NCBI GenBank assembly: GCA_964637655.1
Contig: CAZWUZ010000059.1
Location: forward strand, 1-11,269
Source: CAZWUZ01 sp964637655 [NCBI: uncultured bacterium]
GTDB lineage: Bacteria > DAOPZR01
DNA: 11,269 bases
Direction: 5' to 3'
The position numbers and the translations under genes are program-made. Numbering within the stretch: the stretch's first letter is position 1; each line of letters starts with the position of its first letter. The notes below the pieces were generated by a model. It searched no databases. It worked only from the letters and a program-made list of their open reading frames with translations, and was not told the origin of the DNA. Positions 1 through 6,826 of the stretch are shown one piece after another.

Positions 1-9
1 GAATAACGT

Positions 10-1707
10 TCAGGAGACAGCCGGTGCCGGTGCTGCGCCGCCATGGCGGCGCAGCAGCCAGACCGTCGGCAGGTGATAGCGCATGTGCCAGGTGGGGTTG
101 TCCGGCCAGGTGAAGCCACCCCAGGTGCTGCGCCGCGCAAAGGTGCGCACCGGCGAATAGCGTGACCCGTCGCCAAGCGCACGGAAAAAAACGCTGCTGC
201 CCAGTTCCGGACGGTACGCCGGGTGCAGCAGACGATTCCCCATCGAAAACTCGAAATCGCACAGCAGGAAATAATCGGGACGCTCGCGGTCGAGCCGGGC
301 CAGGTCAAAGTTGTAGATGCCGATCCGGTAAGGGGTGTCACGCTGCTGCACCGCCGGTACGGAATAGAAATAGACCTGGTTCACCCCGATGGTCGTGCCG
401 GGTGGAAGATGCGCGAGCAGCCAGTCGGAAGCGGCGGTGCGCGGATCCGTGCCGTGCAGCAGCCGCAGCAGCATGACGCTGCAGACGAGCAACTGTGCCA
501 GAACGATACCGGTCACGACCAGCCTGACGCGCGGCCATACCGGCCGCTGCAGCAGATCCGCCAGGGCGACAGCAAGCGCGGGCAGCAGCAGCGTCAGGTA
601 ATGGGACAGGTAGACGTTGTTCATCGCCAGCAGCAGGCCGTTGAGCACAAGCGCCGCCAGCAGCAGACCGCGCGCCGGTGTCACCGGCATAACCAGGGCC
701 GCGACTGCCAGCCAGACCGCCGGCGCGACCAGCGGCCCATAGGCCTCGGGCAGGGCGATCATTCCGTAAAACCGGAACACGTTTTCCTGAAAATCGCGGG
801 GCTGCATTTGCGTGGTGCGCGCGAAATGGCTGGCAAACACGCCGCGGAATTCATGCAGAAAGCCACCGGGATCGAAACAGGCCTGCGGACAGCCCAACAG
901 GCAGCCGGCAACAGTTCCCGCCGCCAGCCAGCGCACGGCCGTACGCCACGGCCAGAACGGCAGGCGCAGGCGCCAGCGGAAAAACACCGCTGCCGGCAGC
1001 AGAAAGAAAATGATGCCCGCGTTCAGCTGGGTGAAAACAGCCAGCATGGTGCTGAGCCCGACGGTGAAAAAATCCAGCCGGCGCGGCTGCGGCCGCAGGG
1101 CACAACGGCTCAGCGCCAGCCAGCCCAGCAGGCCCCAGAACAGGTGGGGCGCGGTCACGTAGAAATAGTGCGCGTCGATGACCGCCAGCGGCGTGAGCGC
1201 CAGCACTGCCGCCGCCAGCATCCCGGCCGTCCGGCCGGCATACACCTTGCCGAAATGGTAGGCAACAGCCACGGTGAGCGCGCTGAGCAGCGCGGACAGC
1301 GCGCGACCGCAGCGGTACAGGCCGTCAAGCGCGGGCAGGTTGCTCTCGTAGTAGCTGCGGTCGCGCACCACCTCGATAAAGCCGAGGGCGTCGGCCGCCT
1401 GCAGCGTGGCGCCGGACAACAGCATGTGCCAGCTGCCGAGGGCCAGCCGGGTGTCCCGGTAGTGGAACAGGTCGGCCGCCAGCGGAATGGCATTCATGAA
1501 CGCGCCTTCGTCCGGATGGTACGAGCGCAGGGTTCGGGTTTCCGACGGCAAGCCCCACCCGATCCCGCTGAGGCGCAAGACCAGTGCCAGCAGGGTCAGC
1601 AGCAGCAGGGCCAGGCCGCGCCGGCGGCGCGTTGCCAGCCAGGCAGACGGCGACAGCGGGTTCATGCGTGGCGGCCGGCACCGCGACCGGGGTGCGGGGT
1701 CCGGCAT
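10..1707 (-). CDS. GT39/ArnT-like membrane glycosyltransferase
   Basis: Probable GT-C fold glycosyltransferase that moves a sugar from a polyprenyl-phosphate donor to a periplasmic acceptor; the acceptor cannot be told. The 565-aa product has an Arg-rich N-terminus, a first TM helix at about residues 32-45, then a periplasmic loop with Tyr-His-Pro-Asp-Glu (Asp66-Glu67), matching the acidic catalytic pair of PMT/ArnT enzymes. Many hydrophobic helices follow, then a soluble C-terminal domain of about 150 residues. Start: the ATG at 1707 is chosen because GGA lies about 8 nt upstream and a weak promoter falls just behind it. The ATG at 1665 (MNPLSPSAW) is a good alternative, and 1788 seems too far upstream. 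It diverges from the radical SAM gene at 1820, so the two may be functionally linked, but this is inference. The last codons lie in a 26-bp perfect palindrome (31-56). Family assignment is fairly sure; substrate unknown. Confidence 0.82.
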   Translation of the reverse strand: MPDPAPRSRCRPPRMNPLSPSAWLATRRRRGLALLLLTLLALVLRLSGIGWGLPSETRTLRSYHPDEGAFMNAIPLAADLFHYRDTRLALGSWHMLLSGATLQAADALGFIEVVRDRSYYESNLPALDGLYRCGRALSALLSALTVAVAYHFGKVYAGRTAGMLAAAVLALTPLAVIDAHYFYVTAPHLFWGLLGWLALSRCALRPQPRRLDFFTVGLSTMLAVFTQLNAGIIFFLLPAAVFFRWRLRLPFWPWRTAVRWLAAGTVAGCLLGCPQACFDPGGFLHEFRGVFASHFARTTQMQPRDFQENVFRFYGMIALPEAYGPLVAPAVWLAVAALVMPVTPARGLLLAALVLNGLLLAMNNVYLSHYLTLLLPALAVALADLLQRPVWPRVRLVVTGIVLAQLLVCSVMLLRLLHGTDPRTAASDWLLAHLPPGTTIGVNQVYFYSVPAVQQRDTPYRIGIYNFDLARLDRERPDYFLLCDFEFSMGNRLLHPAYRPELGSSVFFRALGDGSRYSPVRTFARRSTWGGFTWPDNPTWHMRYHLPTVWLLRRHGGAAPAPAVS

Positions 1708-1737
1708 ATGTATTTCCGGTATCTCACCATGTACGGC

Positions 1738-1767
1738 TGTATAACAGACCCGTTGCCGTATTGCCAG
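1738..1767 (-). promoter_or_regulatory. Weak candidate promoter for the GT39 gene
   Basis: On the minus strand CTGGCA (1762-1767) is followed after 18 bp by TATACA (1738-1743), each matching four of six sigma70 consensus bases. A start near 1730 would give a short leader to the ATG at 1707 and would exclude the start at 1788. Weak evidence on its own. Confidence 0.3.
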
Positions 1768-1796
1768 TTGCCCGTCAGTGCGACACATGCTATAAA
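1768..1796 (+). promoter_or_regulatory. sigma70-type promoter of the radical SAM gene
   Basis: TTGCCC (1768-1773), a 17-bp spacer and TATAAA (1791-1796), with TGC directly before the -10 hexamer giving an extended -10. The predicted start is near 1803. AGGAG at 1804-1808, 11 nt before the ATG at 1820, is the likely ribosome-binding site, so the leader would be very short. Confidence 0.6.
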
Positions 1797-1819
1797 CGCT
1801 GGCAGGAGACTGTGCCGCT

Positions 1820-2845
1820 ATGGGTGTAACCGATCTTATCGAAGCCTCACGCCTGCTGCTGACCTGCGCACAACGCGGCTACCTGACCCCGTACAAGGTC
1901 GTGAACCTGCTGCGCAATGCCTGGGCCATGCTGTGCCGCCAGCCGGAATTGAGCACCCTGCCGTCTGCCGTCATTCTGGAGCCGAACAATTTCTGCCAGC
2001 TCGACTGCGTCGGTTGCGCCGTGCCGCAACCGCAAGCCGACCCGATTGCGGACAAGGGCTGCCTCGACCCGCAGCTGGCCGAAACCATCCTTGACGATTG
2101 CAGCCGCGCCCTGCTCATCACCGTCATCTACCTCGGCGGCGAGCCGTTTCTCAACCGTGACCTCCTGCGCATTGTCGCCGCCGCGCATCAGCGCCGCGTC
2201 TTCACGGTCGTCAGCACCAACGGGTCCTTTCCCACCCCCGACGACTGGGGCGCGCAGGTTACCGCCAGCGGCCTTGACCTCATCATTTTCTCCTTCTCCG
2301 GGCTTGATCAGGAAACCCACGGACAATACCATCGCCAGGGCAGCCTCGAGCAGACGCTCGCCAATATCCGCAAGCTGCTGGCCGTACCGCGCCATCCCCG
2401 CATCCTGCTCCGCTACATCCGCAACCGGAACAACCGGCACGAAACCAACGCGGCCGTGCGGGCGTTCGTCCGACAACTCGGCAGGGTGTCGCTGGAAATC
2501 CGCGAGGGCTTCAAGGAGATCGATTTCACCAATCTGTTCGCCAATGAGTCAGCCATCCGCACACAGCTGGCTGACCAGCCGGTGACCAACCATTGCCACA
2601 ACCTCTGGTTCCTCCCGGTCGTGCGCTGGACAGGTGACGTCATCCCCTGCTGTTTCTTCTTCTACCGCGTGGCAACGCTCGGTTCGGTGCGGGAGCAGCC
2701 GCTCTCCGCCATCTGGCGTTCGCCGCGCTACACCGGGTTCCGCCGCCTGCTGCTCACCGACCGCCGCAAACTGCTCGGCTGCCTGCTGTGCGACGGCAAG
2801 ATGGGCTTCCAGTACAACTGCTTCAAGCGCGAACTGCCGAAGTAG
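1820..2845 (+). CDS. Radical SAM/SPASM domain protein
   Basis: A 341-aa iron-sulfur enzyme that should cleave S-adenosylmethionine to make a 5'-deoxyadenosyl radical; substrate unknown. The core has Cys59-x3-Cys63-x2-Cys66 for the SAM-binding 4Fe-4S cluster and Gly-Gly-Glu at 106-108 for the SAM amino group. The C-terminal part (about 259-334) carries a SPASM-like set, Cys259, Cys277-Cys278, Cys321, Cys324 and Cys334, expected to bind an auxiliary cluster. SPASM enzymes often modify peptides, cofactors or carbohydrates, and no precursor peptide is evident nearby. Start is supported by AGGAG at 1804-1808 and an upstream promoter. The gene is divergent from the GT39 gene, and its stop codon lies only 7 bp from the last attC of the cassette array, whose cassettes read the other way. 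It is GC-rich like the flank, so I read it as resident chromosome and not as a cassette. Confidence 0.88.
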   Translation: MGVTDLIEASRLLLTCAQRGYLTPYKVVNLLRNAWAMLCRQPELSTLPSAVILEPNNFCQLDCVGCAVPQPQADPIADKGCLDPQLAETILDDCSRALLITVIYLGGEPFLNRDLLRIVAAAHQRRVFTVVSTNGSFPTPDDWGAQVTASGLDLIIFSFSGLDQETHGQYHRQGSLEQTLANIRKLLAVPRHPRILLRYIRNRNNRHETNAAVRAFVRQLGRVSLEIREGFKEIDFTNLFANESAIRTQLADQPVTNHCHNLWFLPVVRWTGDVIPCCFFFYRVATLGSVREQPLSAIWRSPRYTGFRRLLLTDRRKLLGCLLCDGKMGFQYNCFKRELPK

Positions 2846-2852
2846 CCGCCGG

Positions 2853-2916
2853 CTGCAACGATTAGCGCTCAACGGGCGCTATGTTTCCAAGCGCCTGTTG
2901 CAGCGCGAAGTTGGCC
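2853..2916 (-). repeat. attC site 0 (distal end of array, divergent type)
   Basis: Outer cores are CTGCAAC (2853-2859) and GTTGGCC (2910-2916) in plus notation. Between them lie two arms that pair strongly: about 2866-2881 with 2890-2906, with one unpaired G on the side proximal to the cassette gene and a loop of about 8 nt. The outer bases AACGATTAGCGC and GCGCGAAGTT are the same as in the other four sites, but the central arm and loop are unrelated. GTTGGCC is complementary to GGCCAAC at 4239-4245, so this attC belongs to the beta-propeller lipoprotein cassette. The stable hairpin may also end transcription of the convergent radical SAM gene, though no T-run follows it. Confidence 0.85.
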
Positions 2917-3050
2917 GCCATATTTTCTGATTTCATCGGTTCTGTACCCCCACGCCATGCCAGTAACCGTATCCGACCATCACCCCCGATTGCCATCAAC
3001 ACAAGCATGCCTTCGGAGTGCACGCCACTATGGCGGCGACTATTCTTCAT
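2862..3050 (-). CDS. Possible second small ORF in the distal cassette (62 aa)
   Basis: This short frame begins with an ATG that overlaps the stop codon of the lipoprotein gene by 4 bp (ATGA), which would allow translational coupling, and runs to a stop inside attC site 0. Its last residues (NFALQQALGN) are simply the translation of the attC, and reading into attC is common for cassette ORFs. No domain, signal peptide or clear own ribosome site is visible. It may be an ORF by chance in the non-coding tail of the cassette; I would not rely on it without homologues. Confidence 0.25.
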   Translation of the reverse strand: MKNSRRHSGVHSEGMLVLMAIGGDGRIRLLAWRGGTEPMKSENMAANFALQQALGNIAPVER

Positions 3051-4192
3051 TTCAGCACCTCGAAAATATAATCCCCTTCATTGCTGTGAATTCGAATTGT
3101 GTTATCTACCAGTGTCAAACGATAATTTGGCGCGGCGGAAAATCTCACAAATTCACTATTGGTCGTTTTGTATTCTCCAATAATACATCCTTGGTTATCA
3201 AGCACTATTATCGATTTGATTAACTTGATGCCATTCCTGGTAATCAATTCACCAACGAAAAAACTCGCATTTTCTGCGATTTGTAAATTATCAATCCTTC
3301 CCGGAACATCGAATTGATGGATAACGGAAAATCCACTACTCTCGTAAATATTAACCTGATACTTAATGGGCTCAATGCTGATAAGCTTTTCGATAGCAAA
3401 ATATCCGAAATCACTTGTGCTGCCAATAATGCATATATCAGAGAAATTAGTGTCTCTAAATTGCTTGATAAGTACACCATTTTCATCGTAAATCGATACT
3501 TCATCACTATTTTCATTTCGTAAACTAGTTTCAGTACAAATAATTTTCCCATCATGAAATACTTGTACTCTATGAGCTGTCGATGGTTTTGACCAAACAA
3601 TTTCTCCGGTCCCGCTGATTTTCATCAGATTGGAATTTGTCAATATTATTAATTTCCCATCCTGCAGTAACACAATTTGCGAAATCCCTCTCGTCTGCGA
3701 TTTATCTACAGTCGCCATCAACTTTCCTTGAAAATCATACTGATATAATCCTGCATTTATAACCGGGTCAATCTGAAATTCCCATTCGCCATTTAATCGT
3801 CCAACAACCCAGATGAAATTCTTATCTTTAGGAATGAATATCAATTCAGATTGTACTGGAAATGCCGCAATTGTTTCTCCATCTTTAGTAAGTATAGTCA
3901 GATGATGTCTGCCGGTTCCTGTGCTTACCGCCGCATAAATATTCGGATTTTCCGTTGGTATCACGCGCCCGTATTGTGAAATGTCCACCATGGTACCCGA
4001 TATGGAACCTGATTGCATTCCGATAAATCTAATTTTGTCGCCTTGAACAGTTATTCCTGCGGGAAGATTGCTTTGTTCTACCGTTCTAACCGGGGTATCA
4101 GTTTGTTCTCCTTGTTCTTGGCACCCTGAATAAACGACGAGCGATAGTATTAGCAATAAGGTAATATATGTTTTAGGGAGAATCGCTCGCAT
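3047..4192 (-). CDS. Cassette-borne beta-propeller-like lipoprotein
   Basis: A 381-aa exported lipoprotein of unknown role. A hydrophobic signal peptide (residues 1-23) ends in Tyr-Ser-Gly-Cys, a reasonable lipobox with Cys24 as the lipidated residue, followed by a polar linker rich in Gln, Glu and Thr. The rest is made of repeated short beta-type segments of the kind found in WD40/PQQ propellers, for example GTGEIVWSKP and the recurring pattern 'Asp-Gly-Lys, hydrophobic run, Asn/Asp-Gly'. A propeller scaffold for binding proteins or glycans at the membrane is inferred; no catalytic residues are evident. Start: GGAG at 4203-4206 is 10 nt from the ATG at 4192 and 7 nt from a GTG at 4195; both fit. 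The gene is markedly AT-richer than the chromosomal flanks. It fills a cassette of about 1.3 kb bounded by cores at 2910 and 4239, large for a cassette. Confidence 0.8.
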   Translation of the reverse strand: MRAILPKTYITLLLILSLVVYSGCQEQGEQTDTPVRTVEQSNLPAGITVQGDKIRFIGMQSGSISGTMVDISQYGRVIPTENPNIYAAVSTGTGRHHLTILTKDGETIAAFPVQSELIFIPKDKNFIWVVGRLNGEWEFQIDPVINAGLYQYDFQGKLMATVDKSQTRGISQIVLLQDGKLIILTNSNLMKISGTGEIVWSKPSTAHRVQVFHDGKIICTETSLRNENSDEVSIYDENGVLIKQFRDTNFSDICIIGSTSDFGYFAIEKLISIEPIKYQVNIYESSGFSVIHQFDVPGRIDNLQIAENASFFVGELITRNGIKLIKSIIVLDNQGCIIGEYKTTNSEFVRFSAAPNYRLTLVDNTIRIHSNEGDYIFEVLK

Positions 4193-4238
4193 CACATTTT
4201 CGCTCCATATTGTCGTTAAGTATTAATCATCGCCGTAA

Positions 4239-4303
4239 GGCCAACGATGAGCGCTCTGCGTTGAGCCGCGCCAGCGGCGAAGCGCAGGAGCGCAATGTTA
4301 TCC
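4239..4303 (-). repeat. attC site 1
   Basis: Cores GGCCAAC (4239-4245) and GTTATCC (4297-4303) in plus notation enclose the family palindrome: CTGCG pairing with CGCAG and GCCGC with GCGGC, a GCCA loop, and an unpaired stretch between the two stems. It has small differences from sites 2 and 3 (GATGAG for GATTAG; GGAGCGCAATG near the right end). GTTATCC is complementary to GGATAAC at 5941, so this attC closes the SH3b-protein cassette; GGCCAAC marks the start of the next cassette. Confidence 0.92.
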
Positions 4304-4369
4304 GACGCATCCTTTGATTATATCACTGCCTGACCTCTAGCACATGTAATAGCTAATATACTATATCCA

Positions 4370-4403
4370 GTCCATGATAGCCATACAGGCTTGTGTCATG
4401 GAC
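4370..4403 (-). other. Hairpin over the stop codon of the SH3b gene
   Basis: GTCCATGA (4370-4377) and TCATGGAC (4396-4403) are perfect 8-bp arms, with an inner AGCC/GGCT stem in the 18-nt interval. The right arm includes the stop codon of the minus-strand gene. It could slow RNA decay or stop transcription, but no T-run follows in either direction. The rest of the 92 bp between the gene and attC site 1 shows nothing further. Confidence 0.4.
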
Positions 4404-5847
4404 CATCGAGTGTCGGGTTAGCATATGTATGGCGTCTGCGAGTTTCTGCCGGGGACAACTGCCGACGGCTAGTAGGAATCCTGGTAATAGTTGAGGCTCG
4501 TCGCATATATTCAGCAATCCAGTCGTTAATAGAAACGGTGTTGCGCTGTCGCATCACATCAAGAAACTCACGATAGGCAAAATCATTAGCTGGTTGTCGT
4601 TCAATAATGCCACCGTTTGATACATACACACAAAACGGCCCATCTTCGCCATAGCGTATGCTCCAGTCAATATTTCCCTGCTCATCATAGGCACCGATGC
4701 ATTTGAGCAGATAAAGTCTCCCGCGGCGCGAAGAAACAAGTGTTTTCCATAGTTGTTCTTCATTATTTCCCTGTGTGACGTATTCGCAAATTCGGGTATA
4801 TGCTCCGTCACGAGTGAGATAATACACCGTTTCTCTCGTTTCCTGCCATTCCCATCCGCCATCATCCGTAACGACGATGAATTCAGGTACCGGCGTCCCG
4901 ATCACATTCTGCAGACGGCATGATATGACTTTCGTGATCCGAGCCTGCTCACTATAGGAACAGGCATCGTAATACAGTGAAAGCTTGGCCAGCAAATCAA
5001 TGAATGCTGGAGGGATACCAAACTGTGATAAATCTGTATCGGGTTGGCGTATCGCGAGTTGTCGTAGAATATATGCTACGTTGATGTAATCATGCTTTTT
5101 CCAGGCATGCTGTAATGCGTTTGTAAGTTGGACCGGGCTGCTGTCCAGGAAACTTAGTGATGTAAGCGGGACCCATCCTGTAAGATAACGTTCGTGATTG
5201 ATGAGCGCGAGATTTTCTGCTGTAGCAACGGCAATAACCGTGACTGAATCACCGCGGGTCAATAGACCAGCCGGTGCTCCTGCAGCATAATAGTTTGAAC
5301 GAACATTCAGTGTATTGTCGATACACAAGGCTAGATGGTTATCCCGTGCTGCAGGCTGTTGAAACCATCCTCTCGCTTCAAGTTCCATCGCCGGTTTAAG
5401 CATCTGCCAGCAGCTCGGAGTTTCGTTTCGCATCTCGATCTTGAATTCATCGTTGAAACGGCGACAGTCAGCGGCAAATTGCTGACGGACAAATTCAGAT
5501 TCACCGAGAATATCAAGCGCAATTACCAGTTCACGCCCGACTTCCAACTTATCAAGCGCTAGCCTCGGGACATCTTTGTTGATATTCTGTCCCGCTAAGG
5601 TCATTAAGGTGTCACTGGCAATGATTGTTTTGATTCGGGAAACCAACGCCTCGGTAACTGGCTCGTGCAATAGCGGCAGACGCGGAGAAAAATGAGCTGT
5701 GTTCAAAATGTCGGGATAATCTCGATTTGCCTGTGGTGGCAGTGGCGACGGATCATCAGGGGGTTCCGTACAATTCCATCCCATCAGCGCCATGGTTAGA
5801 TAGAATGCGAATATCCAGAACATCCCCCATCGCCCGGGACAATTCAT
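4396..5847 (-). CDS. Cassette-borne SH3b-domain putative lipoprotein
   Basis: A 483-aa exported protein of unknown function. The N-terminus has one Arg, a hydrophobic run (about 9-24) and then Trp-Asn-Cys26 followed by acidic, Pro-rich residues; this looks like a lipoprotein signal, but the lipobox is not canonical, so an uncleaved anchor is possible. Residues about 176-232 fit a bacterial SH3 (SH3b) domain: a Leu-Asn-Val-Arg-Ser start, Gly-Asp-Ser-Val-Thr-Val-Ile in the middle and Thr-Gly-Trp-Val-Pro at the end. Such domains usually bind cell-wall or other peptides. The C-terminal half (about 290-440) has beta-rich segments with no motif I recognise. Start: ATG at 5847 is chosen; a TTG at 5859 overlaps the stop of a 13-codon mini-ORF, and ATG at 5823 would lose the only basic residue. 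No convincing ribosome site helps the choice. At about 1.6 kb its cassette is unusually long. Confidence 0.75.
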   Translation of the reverse strand: MNCPGRWGMFWIFAFYLTMALMGWNCTEPPDDPSPLPPQANRDYPDILNTAHFSPRLPLLHEPVTEALVSRIKTIIASDTLMTLAGQNINKDVPRLALDKLEVGRELVIALDILGESEFVRQQFAADCRRFNDEFKIEMRNETPSCWQMLKPAMELEARGWFQQPAARDNHLALCIDNTLNVRSNYYAAGAPAGLLTRGDSVTVIAVATAENLALINHERYLTGWVPLTSLSFLDSSPVQLTNALQHAWKKHDYINVAYILRQLAIRQPDTDLSQFGIPPAFIDLLAKLSLYYDACSYSEQARITKVISCRLQNVIGTPVPEFIVVTDDGGWEWQETRETVYYLTRDGAYTRICEYVTQGNNEEQLWKTLVSSRRGRLYLLKCIGAYDEQGNIDWSIRYGEDGPFCVYVSNGGIIERQPANDFAYREFLDVMRQRNTVSINDWIAEYMRRASTITRIPTSRRQLSPAETRRRHTYANPTLDGP

Positions 5848-5940
5848 CGGGAAAGTCAAACGATATTTCCCACATACTGAATAGCTGCCAATCGCATCAC
5901 ATCACCGCCCAATACTCCGGCTTCATTATCGTCATCGCGA

Positions 5941-6005
5941 GGATAACGATTAGCGCTCTGCGTTGAGCCGCGCCAGCGGCGAAGCGCAGAAGCGCGAAGT
6001 TCGCA
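5941..6005 (-). repeat. attC site 2
   Basis: Cores GGATAAC (5941-5947) and GTTCGCA (5999-6005). Read on the minus strand the left arm is GCGC, an extra T, TCTGCG, CTTC, GCCGC; the right arm gives GCGC, TCTGCG, TTGA, GCCGC. The extra T is thus an extrahelical base on the gene-proximal arm, and CTTC/TTGA an internal unpaired bubble, both features that orient attC recombination. GTTCGCA matches TGCGAAC at 6349, tying this site to the 109-aa protein cassette, whose stop codon is 5 bp away. The 81-93 bp between it and the SH3b gene start holds only mini-ORFs and no clear promoter. Confidence 0.93.
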
Positions 6006-6010
6006 GTTCA

Positions 6011-6340
6011 CTATTTGGTGTCCATATCAGCTACATCTGCGGCCCAGAATTCAATTCCACCTGGTCCTGCCTCGAAATCACCAACGCGAACTCGCAAGCC
6101 ATCTAATCCCCGCTCGGAAACATCTTTAATGAAAAGACCCGGACATGCAGGAAAACCCTTATGCACCGCAATATCCTGCGGGCGCAGGAATCGAAGACGA
6201 CGCACAACTGACCCATTTTTTAGGACCAAATCAATCCAAGAATCATTCGGCTCATCCGGTGATCGATAAAAGTGATACTCAACAATCTGATATTCCCAAG
6301 GCTTATCGATAATAGTATGGTCCGGATCTTCTTTATTCAT
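6011..6340 (-). CDS. Cassette-borne 109-aa protein of unknown function
   Basis: I do not recognise this protein. It is soluble and acidic, with no signal peptide or membrane segment and a single Cys. An N-terminal Tyr/Trp/His-rich stretch (residues about 15-30) is followed by alternating beta-type segments; the C-terminal part is Gly-rich (Asp-Gly-Leu-Arg-Val-Arg-Val-Gly-Asp, then Gly-Pro-Gly-Gly-Ile-Glu-Phe-Trp). Small acidic proteins of this sort in cassette arrays are sometimes immunity or antitoxin-like partners, but nothing here shows a toxin, so this is only a possibility. The start is well supported: AGGTGA stands 3 nt from the ATG, and the cassette core TTCGCA overlaps that site, the classic layout in which the gene begins at the cassette edge. 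The stop is 5 bp from attC site 2. Confidence 0.8.
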   Translation of the reverse strand: MNKEDPDHTIIDKPWEYQIVEYHFYRSPDEPNDSWIDLVLKNGSVVRRLRFLRPQDIAVHKGFPACPGLFIKDVSERGLDGLRVRVGDFEAGPGGIEFWAADVADMDTK

Positions 6341-6348
6341 ATTTCACC

Positions 6349-6413
6349 TGCGAACGATTAGCGTTCTGCGTTGAGCCGCGCCAGCGGCGAAGCGCAGCAA
6401 CGCGAAGTTAGCT
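6349..6413 (-). repeat. attC site 3
   Basis: Cores TGCGAAC (6349-6355) and GTTAGCT (6407-6413), with the same CTGCG/CGCAG and GCCGC/GCGGC stems as site 2 and only a few changes (GCGTTC, GCAACGCG). GTTAGCT is the exact reverse complement of AGCTAAC at 6714, so this site closes the zinc-ribbon cassette. Confidence 0.93.
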
Positions 6414-6419
6414 GGGATT

Positions 6420-6698
6420 TTAGCATATTTCTGTTGCTGTGAACCCAAGAGAGTGTACCTCGTCATCTGTAGAAATCCGAAAATCTACAATTTCGGATTT
6501 GCCGCAGGCGGGGCACTTTTTCCCTTTATAGGTTTGATCAGGTGATATTTTACGTGGGTCTGGAAATACCGATTCGTCTTCATCGCAGGTAATCAGAATT
6601 TTACCGCATGATGGGCAGGTCGAAAATATCAACGATTGACCTTGTGTGCAAATCGGGCAATCCTTGCGCAAATACCATATCGGTTTGTTAAATTCCAT
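6420..6698 (-). CDS. Cassette-borne zinc-ribbon protein
   Basis: A 92-aa protein with three CxxC knuckles: Cys14-x2-Cys17, Cys28-x2-Cys31 and Cys62-x2-Cys65, plus Cys38 and a terminal Cys92. The knuckles are of the Cys-Pro-x-Cys/Cys-Pro-x-Cys-Gly-Lys type seen in zinc ribbons, so it probably binds one or two zinc ions and may contact nucleic acid or a partner protein. The middle (39-58) is acidic and Pro-rich. There is no signal peptide, so it should act in the cytoplasm. The ATG at 6698 follows a GAGAGA stretch 6-8 nt upstream and lies 15 bp from the cassette core; the stop at 6420 is 6 bp from attC site 3. No closer family recognised. Confidence 0.8.
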   Translation of the reverse strand: MEFNKPIWYLRKDCPICTQGQSLIFSTCPSCGKILITCDEDESVFPDPRKISPDQTYKGKKCPACGKSEIVDFRISTDDEVHSLGFTATEIC

Positions 6699-6713
6699 AT
6701 CATCTCTCTCTAC

Positions 6714-6779
6714 AGCTAACGATTAGCGTTCTGCGTTGAAGCCGCGCCAGCGGCGAAGCACAGCAACGCGAAGTTGAGC
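6714..6779 (-). repeat. attC site 4 (first attC read in the array)
   Basis: Cores AGCTAAC (6714-6720) and GTTGAGC (6773-6779). It is one base longer than sites 1-3 (GTTGAAGCC for GTTGAGCC) and has CACAG for CGCAG, so the stem is slightly weakened. The expected partner core GCTCAAC is not found exactly to the right; the nearest are TCTCAAC at 6810-6816 (6 of 7) and CCTCAAT at 7194-7200 (5 of 7). Confidence 0.9.
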
Positions 6780-6826
6780 ATTTAGATTCTGGAATCATTG
6801 CTTCGCACCTCTCAACATAATATCAG

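Noticed and set aside
223-2094. Long plus-strand open frame of about 620 codons
   Set aside because: It lies antisense to the glycosyltransferase gene, is Gln/Arg/Ala-rich low-complexity in the manner of GC-rich antisense frames, shows no domain, and runs over the divergent promoter into another frame of the radical SAM gene.
1820-2916. Radical SAM gene as a sixth cassette in reverse orientation
   Set aside because: The outer core CTGCAAC of the last attC has no exact partner on the far side; the best candidate (GTTGCCG at 1753) has a mismatch and lies in the divergent promoter region. The gene also has its own promoter and flank-like base composition.
2914-3037. Nine-base inverted repeat GCCGCCATA ... 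TATGGCGGC about 110 bp apart
   Set aside because: It is short and widely spaced, is not at the boundaries of an insertion, and has no transposase or target duplication, so it is likely chance.
5847-5947. Mini-ORFs of 12 and 13 codons in the leader of the SH3b gene
   Set aside because: Neither has a ribosome-binding site; stop-start overlaps at such length are expected by chance in this leader.
2853-6779. Repeats separated by unique DNA read as a CRISPR array
   Set aside because: Intervals are 0.3-1.6 kb and contain genes, the palindromes are 64-66 bp, and core complementarity identifies attC sites.
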